Source of the DNA: Gammaproteobacteria bacterium
Lineage (GTDB): Bacteria; Pseudomonadota; Gammaproteobacteria; SZUA-152
DNA: 52,972 nt
NCBI GenBank assembly: GCA_024276955.1
Contig: JAJRWE010000044.1
Location: 1-52,972, forward strand
Direction of reading: 5' to 3'
Shown here: in pieces, positions 9,301 through 17,006 of the stretch
Numbering within the stretch: the first letter of the stretch is position 1
Layout of the letters: each line of letters begins with the position of its first letter
Position numbers and translations under genes: made by a program
Notes under the pieces: model-generated
Databases searched by the model: none
Seen by the model: the letters and a program-made list of their open reading frames with translations, nothing else
Told to the model about the DNA's origin: nothing

Positions 9301-9730
9301 TCTGCGAGGGTTTAACGGGCCCATTATTCTTCTTTCGGCCGACCCGTATGAGAATGCCACCTTGCAACAGAAGGAGACGAATTTTGAGGCCTATATCAAT
9401 AAGCCGGTACGCGTTGAAAAATTGCTTGAACAGTTACAGCGTTGTCTTGATTTGGAGTGGTGCAATACTGAACCGGTTTCAGAAGCATCGCCAGTAAGTA
9501 ATAACGACAATGTGGAACTACAGCCAGACCAGGACACTATTGATTTGCTGAGACGCTTTGCAGGTATGGGTTATTTAAAAGGAGTGGTGGAGTGCATTGA
9601 ATTGCTCGAATCGCAAAACCCGCAATCTGTTTGGGTGGGTAAGATAAGGAAATTGTCTGATAAATGTGACCTCGATAGTATTACTCGAATTATTGACAAT
9701 CTGTCTGAATCAAAAGGTAAGGTACTCTGA
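6329..9730 (+). CDS. NCS1 permease-like / hybrid histidine kinase / receiver fusion sensor
   Basis: This is a 1133-residue membrane receptor. Residues 1-480 are an NCS1 (cytosine/purine/hydantoin) permease-like domain with about 12 membrane segments, starting RREYNQWVANETLEDYALRYTAKRARRWSAAWVANTALG. A Cys-rich knot follows (C504, C507, C519, C527, C530, C531, C537, C541), a likely zinc site. Two more membrane segments (about 570-592 and 608-631) lead to a short coiled coil, the HisKA domain with H687 in SHELRTPLN, the ATPase domain (N-box NLLSNAIKF, G-boxes DTGIGIAED and GTGLGL), and a receiver with phospho-acceptor D975 in LLDINMP and K1025. Transporter-kinase fusions are known (CbrA has an SSS domain). 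By context this one may sense urea or a related nitrogen compound. The stop overlaps the regulator start (TGATG). Confidence 0.9.
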   Translation: MSSNKDALRIRREYNQWVANETLEDYALRYTAKRARRWSAAWVANTALGIISFLALEAIGGTITLNYGFTNAMWAILVVGGIIFLTGLPLAYHAARDGIDIDLLTRGAGFGYIGSTISSLVYASFTFIFFAIEAAIMSMAINMTTGIPMSLAYFISTIVVIPLVTHGITRISRFQAWTQPLWLFLQILPLVFIGMHESEAFSQWLTFGGSVAGGEQGFELLLFGAAAAVIFPLIAQNGEQADFLRFLPVRNQQNKAQWWLAVVGAGPGWVVFGVIKLFVGSFLAVLALNHGLSPALADDPAHMYALAFTYITVNPDIALWLAGIFVVISQLKINVTNAYAGSIAWGNFFSRLTHSHPGRVVWLVFNVTIALMLMELGLYQAFESILITYACLVVAWIGCVVADLVINKPLGLSPAHIEFRRSHLYDIDPVGVASMIIASCVGIVANLGFLGEVAEAMAAFISLLIPFVMVPLIAWLTRGRYYICRQNEDDSVPESTHEVAQQRCQVCENSFDHEDMSQCPSYGGAICSLCCALDSRCDNQCRPDAHLSAQASALFSRVLPAFIHQRLQSVTGHFFGVFIITASIIAGLLAVVFYAQQDKTQTDLMLISGALWQVFFLLMLVTGVLVWLYVLAQKSAHFALSEIQLQARLLTSEAKAHEQTAIELAQARDAANAANQAKSRYLSGVSHELRTPLNTIFGYSQLMEADTKLDAKSQKISSVIRRSSEHLSDVIEGLLEISKIEAHKLDLHRDTVDLRLLMQQLEDMFQPLAKEKGIDFSITCQAQLPRFASVDEKRLRQILLNLLSNAIKFTPKGKVELEISYRNQVARMIVRDTGIGIAEDDQSRIFEPFERVHNKQTQMISGTGLGLSISRLLVEMMGGNLELKSQLGHGTEFCLSLFLPSVDERLTTNQSHAEICGYRGRPRHIMVVDDESNHRHLINDLLQPLGFVVHQAESADQTLEILEGKLQSIDLFLLDINMPDINGWKLLSELRLRGFNGPIILLSADPYENATLQQKETNFEAYINKPVRVEKLLEQLQRCLDLEWCNTEPVSEASPVSNNDNVELQPDQDTIDLLRRFAGMGYLKGVVECIELLESQNPQSVWVGKIRKLSDKCDLDSITRIIDNLSESKGKVL

Positions 9731-10665
9731 TGCAGAGGTTCAAGGACAAGATAATCGTACTGGTTGTAGATGACTCACCGGACTCACTGGAGATGGTTAA
9801 TCTCGCCTTGGATGAGGCTGGAATTGCGGTACTCATTGCACTCAATGGCCAGCAGGCTATGAAAGTCCTCGAGCAGATTACGCCCGATGTCATTTTGATG
9901 GATGCCATCATGCCGGTCATGGATGGTTTTGAGTGCGCCACTGAGATTCGAAAGCGTTTACCGCTGATTCCGATTATCTTCATGACCGGCCTCAGTGAAG
10001 TCGAGCATATTGTCAAAGCCTTCGATGCCGGAGGAAATGATTACATTGTCAAACCGATCCATCCCGAGGAATTGTTAGTGCGTATTCGTCAACATACCAC
10101 CAGCACACGCATGTTGATGGAGGCTCAGAAGGCACTGGATTCACTGCGTCAGTGCGTGTTTTGCATTGATGGCCGGGGGCACATTTTGTGGGCAACACCA
10201 GACGCACAGACTTTATTGAATCAGATGCAAATAGAAGTGGATTCAGTTGCTCTGGGCGAAAGATTCAGTCGTTGGCTGCCCAGTGGTCAGGCCGGGCATG
10301 ATTTGGCCCTGCCTTTACGCGAGCAGGATGCTGTGCTGACGGTCTACTATTTCAAACAAACCGGGGAGGATGAGTATCTGCTGAAGATTCAGTCTCCCAA
10401 TATTGAAATTGACCCAGCGATCCTGCAAGAAAGCCTGGCCATAACCTATCGTGAAGCAGAGGTTTTGCTTTGGTTGGCTCACGGGAAAACCAATCGGGAA
10501 ATTGCCGAGATTCTTGAAATGAGCCCGAGAACAGTCAATAAACACCTTGAACAAATGTATCCCAAGATCGGCGCGGACAATCGCACCGTTGCAGCCTCCG
10601 TTGCAATACAAATTATCCTTGGTGGGCGTATCGGCCGCCCGCCAAGCCAGGAAGGCTCTATTTAG
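9730..10665 (+). CDS. LuxR-family response regulator, partner of the NCS1 kinase
   Basis: It has 311 residues. The receiver domain (about 8-120) contains the acidic pair DD14-15, phospho-acceptor D58 in VILMDAIMPVMDG, and K-P near 107. A PAS-like middle section (about 140-225; LRQCVFCIDGRGHILWATPDAQTLL) follows. The C-terminal LuxR helix-turn-helix is LTYREAEVLLWLAHGKTNREIAEILEMSPRTVNKHLEQMYPKIGADNRTVA. It overlaps the kinase gene by one base, so the two form a coupled two-component operon. It is divergent from the porin-urt operon, which is the most likely target through the palindrome at 6134-6153. The insert between receiver and HTH is unusual for NarL-type regulators. Confidence 0.92.
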   Translation: MQRFKDKIIVLVVDDSPDSLEMVNLALDEAGIAVLIALNGQQAMKVLEQITPDVILMDAIMPVMDGFECATEIRKRLPLIPIIFMTGLSEVEHIVKAFDAGGNDYIVKPIHPEELLVRIRQHTTSTRMLMEAQKALDSLRQCVFCIDGRGHILWATPDAQTLLNQMQIEVDSVALGERFSRWLPSGQAGHDLALPLREQDAVLTVYYFKQTGEDEYLLKIQSPNIEIDPAILQESLAITYREAEVLLWLAHGKTNREIAEILEMSPRTVNKHLEQMYPKIGADNRTVAASVAIQIILGGRIGRPPSQEGSI

Positions 10666-11174
10666 TCGTCCTAGGACTCGAGGTGCAATGGAAACCTCTG
10701 AAGAATGAAAGCTGCTCGCTTATGGACGAAGTGAGCCAGCCCGACTTATGCGGGATATCGCCTCATAGCCATGTGAGCTGTACTAAAGTCAGATTAATGA
10801 AATGGTGGGCGATGCTGGGTTCGAACCAGAGCCCCCTGCCGTGTGAATCCGTTATCACACCCGTTCTGTTCAAGTATTTACAGACTAACACAAGAAATAA
10901 CAGTCACATAGTCTGTCTTCCAAGAAGGTCGAATCACGCCGAATTTCGTTCGCAGTGTGACAAATTTGTGACAAGGTATTGCCTGTCAGGATGACGTAAT
11001 TAGTTAAAATCCATTGCTGGACTGAGATGAATGGTTTGGAATGTTCGGTGTTTACGGTAACCTCGAAGCAGGATATTCAAACAAAAATGCTCTGGGCTAT
11101 GTTCGAATGACAAGGTTCAATCCGTTGCTTTCGTTCAAGGCCGCTGGAGCGAGTGTCGGATTTCAGATCACGCT
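10666..11174. other. Left boundary of the tRNA-Val island, no intact gene
   Basis: This 509-bp stretch holds the left attachment repeat (10803-10847). Before it, about 10715-10802, is a diverged copy of the trailer segment found in the right-hand 120-bp repeats (shared pieces include CGACTTATGCGGGAT and TTAATGAAAT). After it, near 10950-10975, is a short piece resembling the 5' end of the integrase gene (GTTCGCAGTGTGACAA compared with the region near 16445). No supported gene is present; an open frame joined to the NTPase gene begins at 11061. Confidence 0.6.
10803..10847 (-). repeat. attL-type 45-bp direct repeat of the tRNA-Val 3' half
   Basis: The bases match 16770-16814 (anticodon loop to CCA end of tRNA-Val) with a few differences around the variable loop and one in the acceptor-proximal T-arm. 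It is a remnant 3' half only: no D-arm or 5' acceptor strand follows, so it is not a tRNA gene. Its direct orientation with the real tRNA marks it as an attachment site. Confidence 0.85.
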
Positions 11175-13520
11175 GTGCGGTGGTGTGTCGAAGCGGCCGG
11201 AAAGATCCCTTTTACTACGCTCCAGCCCGAGACCCTGGTGTGGAAGCTGGCTGCGCGTGTGCAGTTTGCGGCCACCGGGCAAGAACTCGATCGCGAGGAT
11301 CATGTGTTCAATCGTGGTGAGTTGCCAACGCTATTTGAGCAGCTCGTGGAGCAACTGCAGGAATTTCCTGCTGTTCCCAACGATTTCAGACCACAAAAGG
11401 ATGAGCCGGTTCTTATTTCAGGGGCCCCCGTCCGGTTGATCGTTGGATTCTCTGGAGCCGGAAAGACAGTTTGGGCTTCCTGGCAGGCGCGACACTGCTC
11501 TGCGCCAGCAGTGTACTTCGATGTGGGTGATTTGCCAGGGAACGCCCTTGCAGGGTCACTCGCCCGTGAACTGGCTGCGCGGTTTCTTGGCCCCGGAACG
11601 ACGGGCGCTGCTCAGTTGCCCGCAGCCTCCGGCCTAGAACTCTTAAAGGCTCTGAACAATCGACTCGACCTTCCGGAGCCGCCCCTTGTTGTGCTCGATA
11701 ATGTCCACCGGATAGTAGCGGAAGACATGAGGCACATTGTTGAAGCTTGCCAAAGCGTACGTTTCATCCTGATGGCTCAGCCTTGGTCGGGCAGGACGCA
11801 GCTCGAAGCTCATCTGAACATTCGATCGGAAGAACTTCGCGGCTGGGATGATGACACCATCGCATCAGTGTTCGCGAGCGCTGGTGCAACTATTAGTCCG
11901 CAGACGGCATCTCGATGGCGATCTATCACCGCTGGTATGCCGCTTTTTGTTAAAAACGCCGCTTTGTTGAGTGTCTGTCTGGCGGATGGGGATGCGGCGG
12001 CATTCGCTGAGCAAGTCGAGCAAGGTGAGCATCCTGAAGAGCTCGCTCAGGAAGCGCTGCTTCGCTTGACGATTGAAGCCCTGTCAGTTGACGAGACTGC
12101 AATCGCAGCCGCGCTTTCCTTGTCTACAGTCCCGCTGTCGACTGAAGAGGTTGGAAGATATCTCGAAGCTTTGCCCACAGCGGTTAGGCGGCAGTCTACT
12201 GTAATGCATTCGCTGCAACGAAAGGGATTTGTACAGGTTTTCGCCAATGGCATTCGAAAAGTTCATGACGCGATGCGCGTGCCCGCCGGTGATCTCCTTC
12301 TTGGGTATTCGGCGGATGAGGTCCTGGTTTTGCAGGTCAGATTGCGCGATATCTTTCTCGCGTCGCTTCTCGAAGTCCATGATCTCACGCGTTTCGGTGC
12401 CTGGATACATTTGCTGCCGCCGACTGGGCAAGTCGAGACTCTTGTCGATATCGCTACGACGGAATATTTTCATGAGTTCGGTGAACCGCATGATCTTAAG
12501 CAGATCCTCTTATCTGTCGCTGACGCAGAAAATACGGACCCGTCCCTGCGATTTTGGACTTTGGATGCACTGGCGTTTTGGCAATTCCAAGAGTCAGAAC
12601 CTAGGCGCTTGCCGGATGACTATCTCGCACGAATGGCTGAACTCGTCACCACCGGCGAACTGGATAACCGTGAGTCCGCTGCCTTGGTCATGAAGCAAAT
12701 GCTCAATGCTGGACTTAGGCAGGACAGGCGGGCAGCCGATGCTGCGTTCGAAAGCGCGCGCGAACTTTGCGGGACTGACCCGGAGCTGTCTCGAATCGTA
12801 CGCTACAATTACGCGACCGCGCTTTTCCATAGTGGCGCCCGACAGGAAGCACACTCGCTTGCTGAATCGCTCTATGCTGAGTATTTTGATGTTCTCGATT
12901 TGCGCCCACGCAACATCATCGGCGCCAATGCTCACCAGATTATTGATCAACTTTCGGGTGGTTTGGTCGAACATCAGGATGATCTGAAGCATATGGCCGA
13001 TTGTCTGAATCTGGCGGCTATGTGCCTTCGACAGGAGGGTAAACACCCAGGGCTTGCGGCTGTTCACGCAGCGAAATTCTACCAAGTGTCGGGCTCGCAC
13101 AAATCGGCCATGAAGACCGCCCAGGATATAACTGATGATTTCATTGGGGTTGGAGACGCGGAGGGCGCACGCCAGGTCATGGAGGACCATGCCATTCCGC
13201 TGCTGAAGTTCATGCAGTTTACGTCTGGTGTTCTAGACGTTCGCGCACAGTATGCGGTAGTGCTCGCCTATTGTGGTGAATTTGAGCGTGCTCGCGCGGA
13301 AATGGCCGCGCTTGAACCGTATGTCACGGAAGCACCGCCAGAGCACCAGGTAGGCATCGCGAATCAGCGTCGGCTCATAGAAAAGATTGCTGCCGCACCA
13401 GATGTCCATATGCCCAGACACGTAACTCCCAATCCGCCTTATAGTACTAGAAAGGTGGGTCGAAACGAACCCTGCCCATGTGGGTCCGGAAGAAAGTACA
13501 AGAAGTGCTGTCTCAGCTGA
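11175..13520 (+). CDS. STAND-like P-loop NTPase with C-terminal SEC-C motif, possibly 5'-truncated
   Basis: From GTG at 11175 this encodes 781 residues. Walker A is GFSGAGKT (91-98) and Walker B LVVLDNV (171-177), followed by winged-helix-like and TPR-like helical stretches through residue 740. The tail GRNEPCPCGSGRKYKKCC (762-779) is a SEC-C zinc motif. NTPase plus helical-repeat architecture is typical of STAND regulators and many anti-phage proteins, but I do not recognise the family. There is no Shine-Dalgarno at the GTG, and the frame stays open upstream to 11061 without an ATG, so an N-terminal effector or sensor part may have been lost. It is the largest cargo gene of the island. Function beyond NTP binding is unknown. 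Confidence 0.75.
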   Translation: MRWCVEAAGKIPFTTLQPETLVWKLAARVQFAATGQELDREDHVFNRGELPTLFEQLVEQLQEFPAVPNDFRPQKDEPVLISGAPVRLIVGFSGAGKTVWASWQARHCSAPAVYFDVGDLPGNALAGSLARELAARFLGPGTTGAAQLPAASGLELLKALNNRLDLPEPPLVVLDNVHRIVAEDMRHIVEACQSVRFILMAQPWSGRTQLEAHLNIRSEELRGWDDDTIASVFASAGATISPQTASRWRSITAGMPLFVKNAALLSVCLADGDAAAFAEQVEQGEHPEELAQEALLRLTIEALSVDETAIAAALSLSTVPLSTEEVGRYLEALPTAVRRQSTVMHSLQRKGFVQVFANGIRKVHDAMRVPAGDLLLGYSADEVLVLQVRLRDIFLASLLEVHDLTRFGAWIHLLPPTGQVETLVDIATTEYFHEFGEPHDLKQILLSVADAENTDPSLRFWTLDALAFWQFQESEPRRLPDDYLARMAELVTTGELDNRESAALVMKQMLNAGLRQDRRAADAAFESARELCGTDPELSRIVRYNYATALFHSGARQEAHSLAESLYAEYFDVLDLRPRNIIGANAHQIIDQLSGGLVEHQDDLKHMADCLNLAAMCLRQEGKHPGLAAVHAAKFYQVSGSHKSAMKTAQDITDDFIGVGDAEGARQVMEDHAIPLLKFMQFTSGVLDVRAQYAVVLAYCGEFERARAEMAALEPYVTEAPPEHQVGIANQRRLIEKIAAAPDVHMPRHVTPNPPYSTRKVGRNEPCPCGSGRKYKKCCLS

Positions 13521-13785
13521 AGCTATGCCCCTGCCTCCGCACCCACGAGATAGGTTGTCAAGCGCTTATCTCAGGAAGAATCTTCTGCATCAGGCCCGTT
13601 TCGCCGCTAATTCATGTGAATGGATTTAGCGTGGCCCCGCAGTGAGACCACGTGTCTCATAGTGCCACTGACATGACCGCAAGGTTTGTAAAAGAAGTTG
13701 GTAGCTTTCAGTTCACTCCAGTATTTTCGTCATATACTTTGTCTTGAAGTGCGTATATCAGTTATTCGGTCCTTGCAGTCAGTCT

Positions 13786-14742
13786 TTACAATGCAGCTAT
13801 CTGCGCCTGAATCCTGTCAAGAATAGTGTTGAAAGAAATTTGCTCGTTGAAATAGAGCGATGCTGTTGCCTCGTATGCGAGGGTGTACTGGTCCCGGGTT
13901 GTCGGATCAGATAAAAGAAATGCCTCGTTTTCGCTAATGTTCAAATTGTCTCCGGTTCTGAACCGTATCTTCTTTCGTGCATGGTATTCAGAAGTGCCGA
14001 TGAATGCTGCCACATCCGGATGTTCCAGAAGCTGACTGATGTCATAGTAGTGCCGCATGAAGTTTTGAGGCAGCTTTCCCTTTTCCTGTTGCTGACGAAA
14101 CTTGGTGGAGACGGTCTGCAGCTTTTCGACAAAGGTATAGCCCGGGTGATAGCACGGAACGTTGATTGCCCGGTTGTCTGGGATAGCGACATCGCTTTGT
14201 GATGCCTTGTCGTAGGCCCAGGAAGAGATTGTCTGAGGTGAGTTCGGTTGTGTGTCATCGAAACCCGTTTCCAGAAGGATGCCTTCTTTCAGGCCAACCG
14301 GTTTGTCAAAGGCGCTGTCGTAATGTAGACGGATACCACCGCTCCTGAATTTATCATCATCGAAAGCATGGTCGCGCGCCACGCTGCTGATGCCTTCGAT
14401 TTGAATCGTATCAGCAAGCCAGTCATAGAACTGTTGCCTGGATTCGATATGCCGCGCTTTTTTCGTTTGATTGGCAGCGGTGAATACTTCAAAGGGTGCG
14501 CATGCCGGGTCAATGCGAATATCGATGTCTTCGGAAAAACGCTGGATAATGCTGTAGCCTTTGGATAGTGAGGTGCCACCCTTGAGTTCGAAGGTGAAGC
14601 CCTGGGCTGCGAGACCATACAGGCAGTGCATGATCCAGTAGTCCTTTTCAACGAGCGCTGGTAACAGACTGCGCTTATCGGCAACGATTCGGATCAGATC
14701 GGGAAAATCAGATCGTTCATGCAGGTAAGGATCAGGCGGCAT
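13786..14742 (-). CDS. AbiEii-type nucleotidyltransferase toxin
   Basis: It has 318 residues, matching the AbiEii/AbiGii (DUF1814) family. The nucleotidyltransferase core is visible as GGTSLSKG (55-62) and the metal-binding FSEDIDI (69-75), preceded by VEKDYWIMHCLYGL. AbiE systems are bicistronic type IV toxin-antitoxins with abortive-infection activity; related toxins nucleotidylate tRNA acceptor ends. The gene overlaps its upstream partner by 11 bp, so translation is likely coupled. The 265 bp on its 3' side to the NTPase gene contain nothing I recognise. The toxin assignment is family knowledge, not shown by this sequence alone. Confidence 0.88.
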   Translation of the reverse strand: MPPDPYLHERSDFPDLIRIVADKRSLLPALVEKDYWIMHCLYGLAAQGFTFELKGGTSLSKGYSIIQRFSEDIDIRIDPACAPFEVFTAANQTKKARHIESRQQFYDWLADTIQIEGISSVARDHAFDDDKFRSGGIRLHYDSAFDKPVGLKEGILLETGFDDTQPNSPQTISSWAYDKASQSDVAIPDNRAINVPCYHPGYTFVEKLQTVSTKFRQQQEKGKLPQNFMRHYYDISQLLEHPDVAAFIGTSEYHARKKIRFRTGDNLNISENEAFLLSDPTTRDQYTLAYEATASLYFNEQISFNTILDRIQAQIAAL

Positions 14743-15313
14743 CTGTCAGCACCTGATCAAAGAATTTACGGGTAGCGACCTTGCCGTAGTTACGAGCGGC
14801 CAGCCGGAGTTTGCTGGCGTTCAATTCTTTTGCCTTGCTGCGCGCGTTTGCACGCAGAATTTCTGTATCCTCTGCAAGTGCAGGCAGGTTATTCAGAAGG
14901 TCCACCAGCAGAAATTCCTCAGTGAGTTTCCGGGGGAAGCGGGGCTTCCTGCGAAATTCAAAGGGGAGTCCTCCCAGCGTGAAGCGGCCGTGGCGCTTGT
15001 GGTTATAAACAACACGGGTGTTATAGAGCTGCGTTGTACCCAGGCCCAGGGTGTTGTAGGCATTCGGAGAGGTGAGCAGGAAGTCATCCTCTTTCAGGAA
15101 ACGGCGCACCAGTTCCCGCTCGTCTGCCGGTACCTGCCCAAAAGCCGAGTGTTTGGGATAGTAATACAGCCCATTTTGCAGTTTCTGTAATACACCCTGG
15201 TCGACCAGCTCACGCGCGTGGCGGTCAACGCTTTTTGACCATTGGGCGAGCTCCGCGCGCCGGTACACACGACCGGGCTGCAGGTGTCTTTTCAGTTGTT
15301 CCGAGCGTTTCAT
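14732..15313 (-). CDS. AbiEi-type antitoxin / transcriptional regulator partner (DUF6088-like)
   Basis: It has 193 residues from ATG at 15313, chosen over an upstream start (15388) because it begins MKRSEQLKRHLQPGRVYRRAELAQWSKSVDRHARELVDQGVLQKLQNGLYYYP. That is a winged-helix N-terminus typical of AbiEi/DUF6088 proteins. The C-terminal part (LLVDLLNNLPALAEDTEILRANARSKAKELNASKLRLAARNYGKVATRKFFDQVL) fits the antitoxin domain. It precedes and overlaps the nucleotidyltransferase gene. AbiEi antitoxins normally repress their own promoter and neutralise AbiEii. Its promoter should lie in the AT-rich DNA at 15350-15450, which has no other assigned content. Confidence 0.82.
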   Translation of the reverse strand: MKRSEQLKRHLQPGRVYRRAELAQWSKSVDRHARELVDQGVLQKLQNGLYYYPKHSAFGQVPADERELVRRFLKEDDFLLTSPNAYNTLGLGTTQLYNTRVVYNHKRHGRFTLGGLPFEFRRKPRFPRKLTEEFLLVDLLNNLPALAEDTEILRANARSKAKELNASKLRLAARNYGKVATRKFFDQVLTDAA

Positions 15314-15452
15314 AGCCAATTCCTCATGCTTGGTCAATATAGCTTCTGCCGGCAGAAATGACAATAATTTTAATAAAAAAACATGCAAAAATATATGTAT
15401 CTTATTGTAATTACTATATTCATAGGTCTCGTAGTGTTGTGAAAATAGGGTG

Positions 15453-16472
15453 CTATCCGAGCTTCCCCGCCAAATCCTCCGCCTTCAAATGTGTATACCG
15501 ACGTAGCATCCGTAGATCCTTATGCCCGGTAATACTGGCGACTTCCATAATATTCAGACCCTTCTCAAACAGCCGGGTAGTGGCCTCATGACGCAAGTCG
15601 TGGAAGCGGAGGTTCTCGATGTCGGCCCGACGTACTGCACGAATATAGGCGCGTTTGATGGCTTCGGTGGTAGTGCCGGGGAAAGCCGGCCCGTGAACAC
15701 TCTGGGGTTGGGCGTGCAGTACCTGGATGGCTGTCGTGGACAGCGGCACGGTCCGTGACTCACCGTTCTTGGTGTCCGGCAAATGCGCAGTACGGCGATC
15801 CAGGTTGATGTGTTCCCAGCGCAGTCGGATTAGTTCACCCTGACGCATGGCGATCTCCAGCGCCAGCTGTACGATCGGCAGCAGATAGGAATTACGCGCC
15901 TCCAGACATGCGGTCAGCAGGCGGGATTCTTCCCCCTCTTAGCTGGCGTCGGCTCCGCGGGCTGCCGACAGCTTAATATCGCGTACAGGGTTATGGACAT
16001 GGATGCCCCATTCCTTAGCGGGCCACTTCGAAGACATGACCGAGCAGTACCAGGTTCTGTTTGACGGTCGCAGATGAGACCTTCTGCAGCCGCTCGTCCC
16101 GAGCACGGGCAATATTAATACCACGGATGCCAGCGACAAATCGTTGGGCGAGGGGGTGTTTCATGAAAACGCACAGGCGGTTTGTTTCGGCTGCCGCGCT
16201 TTTCTTCAACGGGGTGACTTCCACCAGGTAGCGTTCCAGCAGTTCCTCGAGTGTAGTGGGCTCGGCCTCGACGCGAGAAATGAATACACCTTTGTCCATC
16301 TCGACTTCAATAGAGCGTGCCCACTGCTCAGCGTGAGCGCGTGTCTCAAAGGTTTTGGTTTGCAGAGGTTGGCCCTTTTTCGGACCTGCGCCTGCCATTG
16401 CCAGGGGCCGTGTTTTCTGAAGGTTGCCACAGTCACACTCGTTCGCGAACGAGTGTGACAATGTTGTGACAT
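15453..16472 (-). pseudogene. Tyrosine integrase of the tRNA-Val island (frameshifts and internal stop)
   Basis: All parts of a phage-type integrase are present but in different frames. ATG near 16472 gives VATFRKHGPWQWQAQVRKR. The frame then shifts near 16370 into GQPLQTKTFETRAHAEQWARSIEVEMDKGVFISRVEAEPTTLEELLERYL...LVLLGHVFEVAR. It shifts again near 16018 into KEWGIHVHNPVRDIKLSAARGADAS and meets a TAA at 15939-15941. The catalytic part follows in the same frame from about 15848: RQGELIRLRWEHINL, HDLRHEATTRLF, GHKDLRMLRRYTHL (Arg, His-x-x-Arg, His, Tyr). At least two frameshifts and one stop make it non-functional unless these are assembly errors. It sits next to the repeats and the tRNA it would have targeted. 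Confidence 0.85.
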
Positions 16473-16530
16473 ATACTCAGTTGGTAACCAATACAGGGGG
16501 TGGCGTGGTTATTAACTGGTTGATTTGATT

Positions 16531-16770
16531 GGTGGGCGATGCTGGGTTCGAACCAGCTTAGTCAGACTTGTGAACGAAGAGAGCTAGTCCGACTTATGCG
16601 GGATTAAACCCATGGAACCATGGGGCTATGCGGAGTCAGGTTAATGAAATGGTGGGCGATGCTGGGTTCGAACCAGCTTAGTCAAACTTACGAACGCAGA
16701 GAGATAGTTGGACTTATGCGGGATTAAACCCATGGAACCATGGGGCTATGCGGAGTCAGGTTAATGAAAT
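16531..16770. repeat. Two tandem 120-bp units, each starting with the tRNA-Val 3' end
   Basis: The motif GGTGGGCGAT[G/A]CTGGGTTCG recurs at 16531, 16651 and 16771, exactly 120 bp apart. The third copy is the real tRNA. Each full unit holds the last ~27 bp of the tRNA (T-arm, acceptor, CCA), a trailer with the perfect palindrome CCCATGG-AA-CCATGGG, and TTAATGAAAT before the next unit. The two units differ at a handful of positions in the trailer. A diverged copy of the trailer also precedes the left att repeat near 10.7 kb. Confidence 0.9.
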
Positions 16771-16844
16771 GGTGGGCGATACTGGGTTCGAACCAGTGAC
16801 CCCTGCCGTGTGAAGGCAGTGCTCTCCCACTGAGCTAATCGCCC
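16770..16844 (-). tRNA. tRNA-Val (anticodon CAC)
   Basis: Read on the minus strand it starts GGGCGATTAGCTCAGTGGGA and ends ATCGCCCACCA. The acceptor stem GGGCGAT/ATCGCCC is perfect. The anticodon arm is CTGCC-TTCACAC-GGCAG, giving anticodon CAC, which reads the valine codon GUG. The T-arm CTGGTTCGAACCCAG is intact and CCA is encoded. It is the attachment site for the island on its 3' side. Confidence 0.95.
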
Positions 16845-16863
16845 GAATCTTTCGAGGAGTGGG

Positions 16864-16892
16864 ATTCTACGAATTGGTGGGGGTTGCGTCAA
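16864..16892 (-). promoter_or_regulatory. Sigma-70 promoter of tRNA-Val
   Basis: On the minus strand, -35 TTGACG (16892-16887) and -10 TAGAAT (16869-16864) are separated by 17 bp, with the tRNA 5' end about 20 bp downstream. The spacing and match are good for a housekeeping promoter. Confidence 0.7.
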
Positions 16893-17006
16893 ACTTCATT
16901 GCTTCGAAGGGACGGTGCGCCGGTTGTTGTTCTGCAATCCCTCCTTTTTGCCAAACGGCTTGCTACAATGGCGTTCCTTTTCAGTCTGAATGAGTGAATA
17001 CCCATC

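Larger units (their letters stand above)
10803..16769. mobile_element. Genomic island integrated at the 3' end of tRNA-Val
   Basis: The island is about 6 kb, bounded on the left by a 45-bp copy of the tRNA-Val 3' half and on the right by the complete tRNA. Cargo: a STAND-like NTPase, an AbiEi/AbiEii-type pair, and a decayed tyrosine integrase next to the tRNA-proximal end. This is the standard arrangement for an integrase using a tRNA as attB: the tRNA is regenerated at one end and a 3' fragment marks the other. The integrase has lost its reading frame, so the island looks fixed. Confidence 0.8.

Noticed and set aside
10803..10860. Possible tRNA gene at the left island edge
   Set aside because: Only the anticodon-loop-to-CCA half is present; there is no D-arm or 5' acceptor strand, so it is an attachment repeat.
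10940..10985. Second integrase at the left island edge
   Set aside because: Only a few dozen bases resemble the integrase 5' region; there is no further integrase sequence, so it is at most a relic.
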